The translations under genes and the position numbers were made by a program. A DNA stretch of 15,217 nucleotides, taken from assembly GCA_016844565.1 (NCBI GenBank), contig JAENJB010000085.1, positions 1 through 15,217 on the forward strand. The letters run 5' to 3'. This stretch comes from Dehalococcoidia bacterium. Its GTDB lineage: Bacteria > Chloroflexota > Dehalococcoidia > JAENJB01. Below the pieces are notes generated by a model, which was not told the DNA's origin, did not search any database, and was given only the letters and a program-made list of their open reading frames with translations. Positions 1-7,078 of this stretch are shown here, piece by piece. How positions within the stretch are numbered: position 1 is the stretch's first letter; each line of letters starts with the position of its first letter.

Positions 1-302
1 TCAAAGCTCATACGATATGACATCTGGTCTATCTTGGCCGATAGAAATCCGACCCGTTCGGCGGTCCGGCGGGAATCTAACTCGGTGAGGCCTCTTTCTG
101 TTATGGAATGGCCACGCCTGCCAGAAGCCCGGGACAGACCGGTCTCCTCCATCTGTTTGAGATAGTAGCGCACGGTCCGTTCACTGATTTGATGGCCGGC
201 CGCGACCAGTGCCTCGTGTATTCTGGAGCTGCTCAGCGGTCTCTCGCTTGAACGCAGAATACTCAGTATGGAGAGTTGTCTGTCCCTCTGCTTGGCGTCC
301 AT
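1..302 (-). CDS. NrpR-like transcriptional regulator, N-terminal part (runs off left edge)
   Basis: The leftward frame starts at ATG 302-300 (MDAKQRDRQLSILSILRSSE) and stays open to base 1, giving about 100 residues. Residues about 8-75 form a winged-helix domain of the NrpR/DUF128 type, with the recognition-helix segment ISERTVRYYLKQMEE and the wing GRRGHSITERGL. This aligns along its length with the divergent neighbour at 672 (SDRAVRYHLKLMDE, GRDGRVITEQGV). The start of the NrpR effector domain follows (VGFLSAKIDQMSYRMSF against VGLAISRIELLAFRTAF). NrpR proteins are known from archaea as nitrogen-assimilation repressors released by 2-oxoglutarate. There is no Shine-Dalgarno before the ATG, and a strong promoter ends only about 9 bases upstream, so the mRNA may be leaderless. 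The C-terminal domain is outside the window, so the number of effector domains is unknown. Confidence 0.85.
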   Translation of the reverse strand, partial: MDAKQRDRQLSILSILRSSERPLSSSRIHEALVAAGHQISERTVRYYLKQMEETGLSRASGRRGHSITERGLTELDSRRTAERVGFLSAKIDQMSYRMSF

Positions 303-311
303 GGTGGCTGG

Positions 312-340
312 ATTCTAGTCACGGAAGAGGTAGTTGTCAA
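312..340 (-). promoter_or_regulatory. sigma70-type promoter of the leftward nrpR-like gene
   Basis: On the minus strand TTGACA (340-335) is followed after exactly 17 bases by TAGAAT (317-312). That is a perfect -35 and a five-of-six -10. The expected transcription start is near 305, only about 3 bases before the ATG at 302. A CGGCAA half-site (minus strand, 346-341) abuts the -35 box, so a factor bound there would compete with RNA polymerase. Confidence 0.75.
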
Positions 341-440
341 TTGCCGAAAACCTGTTCCGGTTGCCAGACGATAGTGTACGGCTTGAGGTTACGGGCGGAC
401 TCTCCTTCCTGCGGGGAGCCCCGAGATGCACCAGTTATTG

Positions 441-454
441 CGGCAATATTGCCG
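441..454. promoter_or_regulatory. perfect palindrome, candidate NrpR operator
   Basis: CGGCAATATTGCCG is its own reverse complement and lies between the two divergent regulator promoters. Further copies of the half-site CGGCAA/TTGCCG occur at 341-346, 470-475 and 587-592, all inside the same intergenic region. Archaeal NrpR operators are short inverted repeats (GGAA-N6-TTCC in Methanococcus). This one has a different sequence and spacing (GGCA-N4-TGCC), so calling it an NrpR site is inference from position and symmetry. Apart from the two promoters and these sites, the 303-671 gap shows no gene. Confidence 0.5.
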
Positions 455-532
455 TTAGTCAGGCATTATCGGCAATTTCTCCGTCCCCACGCGGGTCGGT
501 AACAGTCCAATGGGAACATAGCTGAGAAGCGG

Positions 533-561
533 TTGACAGAGCCCGGCCATCGTATTAATAT
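533..561 (+). promoter_or_regulatory. sigma70-type promoter of the nrpR-lhgO-gltB block
   Basis: TTGACA (533-538) is followed after 17 bases by TAATAT (556-561), putting the start near 568. This leaves a leader of about 100 bases before the ATG at 672. A CGGCAA half-site lies in the leader at 587-592, downstream of the start, where a bound repressor would act as a roadblock. Confidence 0.7.
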
Positions 562-671
562 GCACCCGTCATCTGCTGTGGGGTAACGGCAACCGATTGC
601 CTGCCAACTGGACTGGCCTTGCCGCCGAGCCCGCGTTCTAAGGCTAGTACGGGTGAAGAAGGAGAACGATC

Positions 672-1676
672 ATGATTGGGATCGAGTCTCAGGAAGTCGA
701 GCGCAAGGTAATCTCCATACTGAAGATCCTCAGCGCACACTCCGCACCTCTGGGTGCAACAGTGGTGGCCCGTCATTTGAAAGACCATGGGTTTGAGCTG
801 TCTGACAGGGCAGTGCGTTACCATTTGAAGTTGATGGATGAACGTCACCTTACGAAACTCGTGGGCCGCGATGGCAGAGTGATTACCGAGCAAGGGGTTG
901 AGGAGTTGAAGAGTGCCCTTGTCCAAGACAAAGTCGGCCTTGCTATCTCGCGTATTGAGCTACTTGCCTTCCGTACCGCCTTCGATTACGAGAAGTGTCG
1001 TGGCTTGATCCCCGTTAACGTCTCGTTTTTCCCCGAAGAGAAGTTTGGGACGGCACTTCACGCCATGAAGCCAGCTTTCGAAGATGGCCTCTGTGTGAGC
1101 GACCTGGTGGCAGTAGCCAGCGAGGGGGAAATGTTGGGGGAATTCACTGTTCCCGAAGGTAAGATAGGGCTTGCCACCGTCTGCAGTGTTGTGGTCAATG
1201 GAGCTTTGCTCAAGGCCGGTGTTCCCATGGACTCAAGGTTTGGTGGCATACTTCAGGTGCGCAATCGCATACCTCTCCGCTTCGTTGAACTCATTCACTA
1301 TGCGGGCTCATCCCTCGACCCTTCGGAGGTGTTCATAAGAGCCAGGATGACCGCTGTGACTGAGGCTGCTAGGAATGGCAACGGGAAGGTGCTGGCCAAT
1401 TTCCGTGAGATTCCCGCGATGTGCAGGGGTATAGCCCAGGACGTGGTGAAGAGATTGGGACAAGCGGGGATTGGCGGGCTACTGGTAATGGGCAATACGA
1501 GTGAACCTGTATGTGAGGTGCCTGTCGACCCCAACAGGGTTGGCATGATACTCCTGGGGGGGTTGAATCCGATAGCTGCTGCTGAGGAAGCCGGCATCGA
1601 ATCTGAGAACAGGCCCATGAGCACCGTAATGGAGTATCAGCAGATGGTCCACTTTAGAGAGCTGTCATCGCTATGA
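672..1676 (+). CDS. nrpR: NrpR-like nitrogen regulatory protein
   Basis: This 334-residue protein has a winged-helix N-terminus (about residues 8-80, recognition segment SDRAVRYHLKLMDE) and a single NrpR/DUF128 effector domain (about 90-330). The effector domain carries Gly-rich stretches such as GIGGLLVMGNTSEPV and VGMILLGGLNPIAAAEE. In archaea NrpR represses nitrogen-assimilation genes and lets go of DNA when 2-oxoglutarate accumulates; some archaeal proteins carry two effector domains, this one only one. The ATG is preceded by GAAGGAGA at a good distance. The next gene begins 10 bp after the stop, so it probably shares a transcript with the LhgO-like and GltB-like genes. It is a paralogue of the divergent regulator at the left edge, so the two could act as heteromers or antagonists. 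The family call is firm; the regulated genes are inferred from position. Confidence 0.85.
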   Translation: MIGIESQEVERKVISILKILSAHSAPLGATVVARHLKDHGFELSDRAVRYHLKLMDERHLTKLVGRDGRVITEQGVEELKSALVQDKVGLAISRIELLAFRTAFDYEKCRGLIPVNVSFFPEEKFGTALHAMKPAFEDGLCVSDLVAVASEGEMLGEFTVPEGKIGLATVCSVVVNGALLKAGVPMDSRFGGILQVRNRIPLRFVELIHYAGSSLDPSEVFIRARMTAVTEAARNGNGKVLANFREIPAMCRGIAQDVVKRLGQAGIGGLLVMGNTSEPVCEVPVDPNRVGMILLGGLNPIAAAEEAGIESENRPMSTVMEYQQMVHFRELSSL

Positions 1677-1686
1677 GAGATGCGGC

Positions 1687-2799
1687 ATGATCACCATCAT
1701 CGGGGCGGGAGTAATAGGCCTGGCGGTAGCCGCCCAGGTGGCCGGAGAGGGCCATGAAGTATACGTGCTGGAGAAGAACGACAGCTTTGGACGGGAGACG
1801 AGCAGCAGGAATAGCGAGACTATCCACGCCGGTATCTATTATGAGGAGGGTTCGCTGAAGGCAAAGACATGCGTTGCTGGCAGCGCTCAGCTCTATCAAC
1901 TATGTCAGCAGCACGGCATTCCTTATCGAAAGACGGGCAAGCTCATAGTCGCCACCGATAGTGGTGAGGTCGGGAGGTTGGAGCGACTGCTCCAGCAGGG
2001 AAGAAGGAATGGTGTCGAGGATCTGGTAATGCTCAGCCAGAGGGAGATCAGGGCGCTTGAGCCAAACGTAGCGGCTGAAGCCGCTATTCTCTCTCCTTCT
2101 ACCGGTGTAATTGACTCATACGCGTTGATGAGATTCTTTCACGGCAGGGCAAAGGAGAACGGGGTTGAAATCGCGTATCGAGCCGAGGTCGTGGGAATAG
2201 AGCGCTTATCCGACGGGTATAGGGTTGAGGTGAAGAACGGAGCTGCCGCACATGGGTTCAAGACCGAAGTCCTCGTGAACTGCGCCGGCCTGCATTCAGA
2301 TACGATAGCTCAACTGGCTGGAATCGATATTGACAAGGCCGGGTATAGACTTCGCTACTGCGTGGGCGAGTACTTCAGTGTGAACAACCGTAAGAGCAAG
2401 ATGGTAGGAAGACTGATCTATCCGGTACCGGAACCCCATAGTGGCGGGGTAGGAATCCACACTGTCCTGGACGTGGAAGGGAGAATGCGTTTGGGGCCCA
2501 ATGCACGGTTCGTCGATGAGATCGACTACACGGTGGACGAGTCGCAACAGAGGGCTTTCCATCACTCAGCCAAACGATTTCTGCCCTTCATCAAATATGA
2601 AGACCTTGCTCCAGACACGGCGGGCATCAGGCCCAAGCTGCAAGGCCTCGGTGAAGACTTCAGGGACTTCGTCATCAAGCACGAAAAGGAAAGAGGCCTG
2701 CCCGGCTTCGTGAACCTGATTGGCATCGAATCGCCTGGACTGACGAGTTCTCCGGCGATAGCGGAATACGTTGAAAGGCTGATTAGCGACGTGCTGTGA
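1687..2799 (+). CDS. lhgO: FAD-dependent oxidoreductase, L-2-hydroxyglutarate oxidase-like
   Basis: The protein has 370 residues and a DAO-type fold. It opens directly with the dinucleotide-binding motif GAGVIG (residues 6-11) and an acidic strand end (YVLEKN). Next comes a segment typical of L-2-hydroxyglutarate dehydrogenases/oxidases, SSRNSETIHAGIYYEEGSLK. A second FAD contact (LVNCAGLHSD) and the C-terminal DTAGIRPKLQG and GIESPGLTSSPAIAEYV segments complete the family pattern. Family members oxidise L-2-hydroxyglutarate to 2-oxoglutarate and pass electrons to quinone or oxygen. The gene lies 10 bp after nrpR with only a weak GAGAG ribosome site, suggesting dependence on upstream translation. 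Between an NrpR gene and a glutamate synthase-like gene, 2-oxoglutarate production is a sensible role. Other hydroxyacid substrates remain possible because this family is often annotated by similarity alone. Confidence 0.8.
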   Translation: MITIIGAGVIGLAVAAQVAGEGHEVYVLEKNDSFGRETSSRNSETIHAGIYYEEGSLKAKTCVAGSAQLYQLCQQHGIPYRKTGKLIVATDSGEVGRLERLLQQGRRNGVEDLVMLSQREIRALEPNVAAEAAILSPSTGVIDSYALMRFFHGRAKENGVEIAYRAEVVGIERLSDGYRVEVKNGAAAHGFKTEVLVNCAGLHSDTIAQLAGIDIDKAGYRLRYCVGEYFSVNNRKSKMVGRLIYPVPEPHSGGVGIHTVLDVEGRMRLGPNARFVDEIDYTVDESQQRAFHHSAKRFLPFIKYEDLAPDTAGIRPKLQGLGEDFRDFVIKHEKERGLPGFVNLIGIESPGLTSSPAIAEYVERLISDVL

Positions 2800-2809
2800 G
2801 GTCAGAAAC

Positions 2810-2893
2810 ATGTGCATAAAGGAGGCAGCATTCAATTTGAGTGAATTCCGCAACGGGAACAGCGAACGAAATAGAAGGAGAAGTACTGTATGA
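2810..2893 (+). CDS. possible 27-codon leader ORF upstream of the gltB-like gene
   Basis: ATG 2810 opens a 27-codon frame (MCIKEAAFNLSEFRNG...) ending in TGA 2891-2893, which overlaps the next gene's ATG at 2890 as ATGA. A GAGGT ribosome site (2797-2801) overlaps the lhgO stop codon and is 8 bases from this ATG. Inside the frame sits a near-perfect AAAGGAGG (2818-2825) with no ATG or GTG at a suitable distance after it; a TTG at 2837 lies in the same frame. The peptide resembles no family I know. Chance is a real possibility in a 90-bp gap, so this is tentative. Confidence 0.25.
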   Translation: MCIKEAAFNLSEFRNGNSERNRRRSTV

Positions 2894-4506
2894 ATCTGCA
2901 ACGGCCCAATTCAAATGAAGCCACCGGGACTGCCAACCGTTCCAGAAGCATAGTGCCCATGAGCGGCCTGTGCACCCGCTGCACTGATACCTGCACTGGG
3001 AACTGTGAGGTGTTCAAAGCGTCCTTTCGCGGTCGCGAGCTAATATATCCCGGGCCCTTCGGCGAGGTCACCGCCGGAGGTGACAAGGACTACCCTGTCG
3101 ACTATTCCCATCTGAACATACAGGGATACGCCTTCGGCGCTCGCGGGCTGCCGCCTGGCGTTGTTGGCAATCCTGACACCGCCACCTTCCCGTCAGTGAA
3201 TACCGAGGCGGAGTACGGCTGGGACCTTAAGGTCAGGATGAGGGTCCCCATCTTCACCGGGGCCCTGGGGTCGACGGAAATAGCGCGCAAGCACTGGGAC
3301 CACTTTGCGGTCGGGGCTGCCCTCGCCGGAATCACTCTGGTCTGCGGCGAAAACGTGTGCGGGATAGACCCACAGCTTGTGCGCGATTCGAAGGGCAGGA
3401 TCACTTCGGCGCCGGACATGGACCGCCGCATCGAGATCTATCGTCGCTACCACCAGGGATACGGAGAAATACTGGTGCAGATGAATGTTGAGGACACAAG
3501 ATTGGGGGTAGCTGAGTACGTCAGCAAGAAGCACGGTCTGGATACGATTGAATTGAAATGGGGACAGGGCGCGAAATGTATTGGCGGTGAGATCAAAGTC
3601 AACACCCTGGAGCGTGCACTGGAGTTGCAGCGGCGAGGCTACATAGTCACCCCGGACCCCAAGAACCCCATCAACCAGGCTGCCTTCAAGGACGGTGCGA
3701 TCAAGGAATTCGAGCGGCACAGTCGTTTGGGCTTCATCGACGAGGAAGGTTTTCACGCCGAAGTTCGGCGACTGCGCAGCCTCGGCTTCAAACGTATTAC
3801 GCTGAAGACCGGTGCTTATGGCCTGCGAGAACTGGCCATGGCCATTAAGTGGGGCTCCCAGGCCAAGATCGATCTGCTCACCATCGATGGGGCTCCCGGA
3901 GGCACCGGCATGAGTCCCTGGCGGATGATGGAGGAATGGGGGATGCCCAGCCTCTACCTGCACTCCGCGGCGTACGAGTTCTGCAAGAAGCTCGCCGATA
4001 GGGGAGAGCGGGTGCCGGATATTGCCTTCGCCGGGGCCTTCAGCAGCGAGGATGGCGTATTCAAAGCGCTTGCCCTTGGGGCGCCCTACTGCAAATCGGT
4101 CTGCATGGGCCGTGCTCTGATGATCCCGGGCATGGTCGGCAAGAATATCGCCCAGTGGATAAGAGACAACAAGCTGCCGCAAACGGTAAAACAATTCGGT
4201 ACAACGGTTGAGGAGATCTTCGTCAACTACGAGGATGTGATGGCTATTGTCGGGAAGGACGAGATCAAGAATGTCCCACTCGGCGCCGTTGGAATCTACA
4301 GCTACGCCGAGAAGATCAGGGTGGGATTGCAGCAGCTTATGGCAGGCGCCAGGTGCTTCAGCATACCCGCCATTGGCCGCCGTGAGCTCATGTCGCTGAC
4401 TGAGGAATGCGCCAAGATAACCGGAATACCGTACCTTATGGACGCCTACCGCCAAGAGGCAATGGATATCCTTGAGGGCAGAGCTGTTAGCCGGGCAGCG
4501 GCTTAG
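2890..4506 (+). CDS. gltB: FMN-binding glutamate synthase-like protein (GltB2 type)
   Basis: This 538-residue protein corresponds to the FMN-binding synthase domain of glutamate synthase (GltS large subunit). Visible are the altered QGAK motif (QGAKCIGGE, from residue 226), the flavin-site motif TIDGAPGGTG (331-340) and a Gly/Ala-rich barrel end (AFAGAFSSEDGVFKALALGA). No glutamine amidotransferase domain or GXGXG repeat domain is attached, so ammonia must come from a partner or from solution. The N-terminus has a CX2CX3CX3C cluster (Cys28, 31, 35, 39), a candidate iron-sulfur site; I see no canonical 3Fe-4S motif in the synthase domain, only Cys401 and Cys405. AGGAG at about 2876-2880 supports the ATG. 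Likely reaction: reductive amination of 2-oxoglutarate to glutamate. Related stand-alone proteins make N-methylglutamate, so another amine acceptor/donor cannot be excluded. It is the last gene of the block and is closed by a strong hairpin. Confidence 0.8.
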   Translation: MNLQRPNSNEATGTANRSRSIVPMSGLCTRCTDTCTGNCEVFKASFRGRELIYPGPFGEVTAGGDKDYPVDYSHLNIQGYAFGARGLPPGVVGNPDTATFPSVNTEAEYGWDLKVRMRVPIFTGALGSTEIARKHWDHFAVGAALAGITLVCGENVCGIDPQLVRDSKGRITSAPDMDRRIEIYRRYHQGYGEILVQMNVEDTRLGVAEYVSKKHGLDTIELKWGQGAKCIGGEIKVNTLERALELQRRGYIVTPDPKNPINQAAFKDGAIKEFERHSRLGFIDEEGFHAEVRRLRSLGFKRITLKTGAYGLRELAMAIKWGSQAKIDLLTIDGAPGGTGMSPWRMMEEWGMPSLYLHSAAYEFCKKLADRGERVPDIAFAGAFSSEDGVFKALALGAPYCKSVCMGRALMIPGMVGKNIAQWIRDNKLPQTVKQFGTTVEEIFVNYEDVMAIVGKDEIKNVPLGAVGIYSYAEKIRVGLQQLMAGARCFSIPAIGRRELMSLTEECAKITGIPYLMDAYRQEAMDILEGRAVSRAAA

Positions 4507-4521
4507 AGATAGTTGCGTCAG

Positions 4522-4555
4522 GTAGTGGCTGCCTTTGTTGAAAGGCAGCCACTAC
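4522..4555. terminator. strong hairpin after the gltB-like gene
   Basis: A perfect 15-bp stem (4522-4536 pairing with 4541-4555) with loop GTTG starts 15 bases after the stop codon. There is no T-tract on either side (TTCGCC follows), so it is not a classical intrinsic terminator. It may act with Rho, block 3' exonucleases, or serve both this gene and the convergent relic at 4725. The following stretch to 4724 shows no gene. Confidence 0.6.
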
Positions 4556-4724
4556 TTCGCCCAATACCCAGTTGATTCGGTGCCATCATGGATAGTCCAA
4601 TTGCGTCGCGCGGCTCCACACATTCACTCAAATTGTGATGTTTGAAGAAGTGAGAGGATATTTCTGGAGTGTTTTTTCACTAAACCAGATTAGTCCGAAT
4701 CCCCCGGTCTGGACTCCGAAGTCG

Positions 4725-5111
4725 CTACGAGTAATCTGATCCCTTGAATAGATGCAGTGCCATGACTTCAATCCAAAGAAGTATTGCCCCTGCAAATACG
4801 CGTTGTAAAACGCCATTCACGGCGCCAATTCCGGCGCCCTTGGCAATGCCGATCCACGCAAGCAGACTCACCAGGGCAACTACGCTGGAGACTACTGAGA
4901 AGTTCCGGTAGGACTGCCAGCCTGGGTCTTGTCTTAGTCTTCGTGATGTAACGAAGATGCCGACAACAGCAAACAAGAAACTCCCAAGCCCTGTCACATT
5001 GTGCAAAGTCCCAGTAAGTGTCACGAATTCACCGCCTGGGTCCAACGGTAGAAAGGGTTGGGCAACTGCAGTAATCAGACCGAAAATGCAAAGCAGAACT
5101 GGACCAAGCTT
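4725..5111 (-). pseudogene. 5'-truncated DUF998-type membrane protein
   Basis: A leftward frame ending at TAG 4727-4725 encodes hydrophobic segments matching the later part of DUF998 membrane proteins: GPVLLCIFGLITAVAQPF, the characteristic LDPGGEF...LHN loop, SFLFAVVGIFVTSRR, VVSSVVALVSLLAWIGIA and a last segment near VFAGAILLWIEVMAL. DUF998 proteins usually have about 200 residues and six or so membrane spans; here roughly the first third is missing. The only start codon near the front is a TTG at 5045, in the middle of the homology, while the frame stays open upstream into non-homologous sequence. I therefore read it as a relic rather than a working gene. The break coincides with a possible insertion-sequence end at 5119. 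Confidence 0.6.
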
Positions 5112-5118
5112 TGAACTC

Positions 5119-5150
5119 TGAGGTGGTCCCCGAAATCTGGACAGGTTGTG
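5119..5150. mobile_element. possible remnant of an IS3-family terminal repeat
   Basis: The stretch starting TGAGGTGGTCCCCGAAATCT and continuing GGACAGGTTG looks like the outer end of IS3-family elements, which start with TG and often contain CCC...AAATCTGGACA. It sits exactly where DUF998 homology stops and about 25 bp before the end of uvrC. No transposase or second end is visible, so if real it is a leftover after deletion of the element. Recognition is from memory of the family consensus. Confidence 0.3.
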
Positions 5151-5173
5151 TGACGGTTCCTTCTGAAAGCTGA

Positions 5174-6991
5174 CTACAGGCTCTCCCTTATCTTCTCGGC
5201 CAGCTCACGGCTGACGCTGGCGGCTGCGGCGATGGCTTCGGCGGAGGCCTCCTTGATTCCTTTGAGGGTGCCGAACTGGCGCAGCAGGGCGCGCTTGCGC
5301 TTCGGGCCGATGCCCGGGACCTCGTCGAGGGCGGAGGCCATGGAGATCCTGGTTCTCAGACGGGTGTGGTAGCTAATAGCGAAGCGGTGGGCCTCGTCCC
5401 GGATGCGCTGAATCATCTGCGAAGCCGACGTGGTGGGAGGCAGAGCAACCGGGTCTGACTGCCCGGGGATGAAGATTTCTTCCCTCTCCTTGGCGATGCT
5501 GATGACGGGGATATCTATCCCAACCTCGTACAATACTGCCTGCGCCGCATTGATCTGGCCTTTGCCTCCGTCCACAATGACCAGGTCGGGCCTCATTGCC
5601 CAGCTCTCTCCTTGGGCGGCGGCAGCGGGCTGGCCCGCTCTCTTGAACCGGCGCCTCAACACCTCCTGGAGCATGGCGTAGTCGTCAGCCTGCCCAACGG
5701 TCTTGATGCGGAAACGGCGATAGTGGGCCGGCTTCGGAAGGCCTTTCTCAAAGACCACCATGCTGCCCACCGCCGCGGCGCCGAGAATGTTGGAGATGTC
5801 GTAACATTCCATCCTCTCAGGCGTCGTGGGGAGGTGGAGCCGGTCGCGGAGCTCCGCCATGGCGGTGGCCAGCGCCTCTGTGCTGGTGATGTGCTTCTGC
5901 CGGAACTGCTCCCAGCCTTGCCGGGCGTTCTCAATCACCATTTCAAGGAGCTTGCGCCTCTGACCCCGCGCCGGCGCCTGCAGCCGGACCCTGGCGCCTT
6001 TCTTTGCTCTGAGCCAATCCTCGAGCTCTGACGCTTCAGCGGGCTGTTCCGGCAGGAGTATCACCGGAGGAACGGACGTGGCTGACAGATAAAACTGTTT
6101 GACGAAGCTGGCGAGAATCTCCCCCGGCTCCATGTCGCGGACGCCTTCCAGGAGGAAGTGGTCGCGGCCCGTGAGCTTGCCGTTCCGGATGAAGAAGGTC
6201 TCGACGTAGGCCAGGTCGTTGTCCTGGACGAAGGCGATGGCATCCAGGTCGCCCCGTACCGCGGTGGCCAGCTTCTGTCCTTCGATGACCTGCTGAATAG
6301 CCTGAATCTGGTTGCGCAAGAGAGCTGCTTTCTCGAAGTCGAGGTCGGCAGCCGCTTGCTTCATCTGATGTCTCAACTCACCTACGATCTTCTCCTGGCG
6401 GCCTTCCAGGAAGAGAATGACCTGGCGTATCATGTGGGCGTACTCTTCGCTGGTCACCGCGCCGATGCAGGGCCCCACGCAGCGGTGGATGTGGTAGTCG
6501 AGACAGGCCCGGGGGGCGCCCGCCGGAATCCTCGAACAGGAGCGGAAGGGGAAGAGCCTCTGGAGCAGGGCCATCGTCCGCCGCACCGAGCCCGCGTTGG
6601 CGTAGGGGCCGAAGTAGCGGCCCTTTCCTTTCTCCCACCGGCGGGTGATGTACACCCTGGGCCACTCATCCCTCAGGTCTATCTTCAGGTAAGGGAAGCT
6701 CTTGTCGTCTTTGAGACGGGCATTGTAACGAGGCCGGTAGCGCTTGATCAGGTTGCATTCCATGAGCAGGGCATCCTGCTCGGAATCGGCGATGATGACC
6801 TCGAGGTCATTCACCAGGGCGACCATCCGGCTTATCTTCGGGGGCAACTGGGCGCCGGCGGCGAAATAGGACCGGACGCGGTTCCTCAGGCTGGCCGCTT
6901 TGCCGACGTAGAGGACGGTCCCCGAGGCGTCCTTGAAAAGGTAGACGCCGGGCCTGGCGGGCAGGGTTGGCAACTGCTGGCTGAGGTCCAT
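5174..6991 (-). CDS. uvrC: UvrABC system protein C (excinuclease subunit)
   Basis: UvrC makes both incisions around bulky DNA lesions in nucleotide excision repair, working with UvrA and UvrB. From the ATG at 6991 the protein has 605 residues, normal for the family. It shows the GIY-YIG nuclease domain (GVYLF at 15-19, LYVGK at 27-31), the Cys-rich segment (CSRIPAGAPRACLDYHIHRC then VGPC) known to bind an iron-sulfur cluster, and the UVR helical hairpin (DLDFEKAALLRNQI). The RNase H-like nuclease domain (ECYDISN, LVIVDGGKGQ) and tandem helix-hairpin-helix motifs at the C-terminus (VPGIGPKRKRALLRQFG) follow. An ATG at 7027 would add 12 non-conserved residues. I prefer 6991 because AGGA lies 5 bases before it and the family begins near this point. 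It is transcribed divergently from the Xer gene. Confidence 0.95.
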   Translation of the reverse strand: MDLSQQLPTLPARPGVYLFKDASGTVLYVGKAASLRNRVRSYFAAGAQLPPKISRMVALVNDLEVIIADSEQDALLMECNLIKRYRPRYNARLKDDKSFPYLKIDLRDEWPRVYITRRWEKGKGRYFGPYANAGSVRRTMALLQRLFPFRSCSRIPAGAPRACLDYHIHRCVGPCIGAVTSEEYAHMIRQVILFLEGRQEKIVGELRHQMKQAAADLDFEKAALLRNQIQAIQQVIEGQKLATAVRGDLDAIAFVQDNDLAYVETFFIRNGKLTGRDHFLLEGVRDMEPGEILASFVKQFYLSATSVPPVILLPEQPAEASELEDWLRAKKGARVRLQAPARGQRRKLLEMVIENARQGWEQFRQKHITSTEALATAMAELRDRLHLPTTPERMECYDISNILGAAAVGSMVVFEKGLPKPAHYRRFRIKTVGQADDYAMLQEVLRRRFKRAGQPAAAAQGESWAMRPDLVIVDGGKGQINAAQAVLYEVGIDIPVISIAKEREEIFIPGQSDPVALPPTTSASQMIQRIRDEAHRFAISYHTRLRTRISMASALDEVPGIGPKRKRALLRQFGTLKGIKEASAEAIAAAASVSRELAEKIRESL

Positions 6992-7041
6992 AGTCCTGGA
7001 GTTGATTGTATCATGAGACGTGCACATTTTCTCTAACTTTA

Positions 7042-7050
7042 TGTTAAAAT
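7042..7050 (+). promoter_or_regulatory. extended -10 element before the Xer recombinase gene
   Basis: TGTTAAAAT fits the extended -10 pattern TGnTATAAT with one mismatch. Start of transcription would fall near 7057, leaving a leader of about 20 bases that contains GGAGG (7067-7071). No good -35 is present at the usual distance, as is common for extended -10 promoters. Confidence 0.45.
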
Positions 7051-7078
7051 CTAGCGTCTTACCTTTGGAGGCAGGGGT

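Noticed and set aside
209..525. Two short plus-strand frames in the regulator intergenic region
   Set aside because: One overlaps the leftward regulator gene and both run through the promoter and palindrome; no ribosome site and no protein-like pattern.
3193..4455. 420-residue open frame on the minus strand inside the gltB-like gene
   Set aside because: It is antisense to a gene with clear FMN-synthase motifs, has no ribosome site and shows no recognisable domain; long antisense frames are expected in GC-rich genes.
4628..4816. Short minus-strand frame (62 codons) beside the DUF998 relic
   Set aside because: It overlaps the relic in another frame and has no recognisable feature.
6158..7036. 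292-residue plus-strand frame opposite uvrC
   Set aside because: uvrC on the minus strand is certain from its domains; the opposite frame is a compositional shadow.
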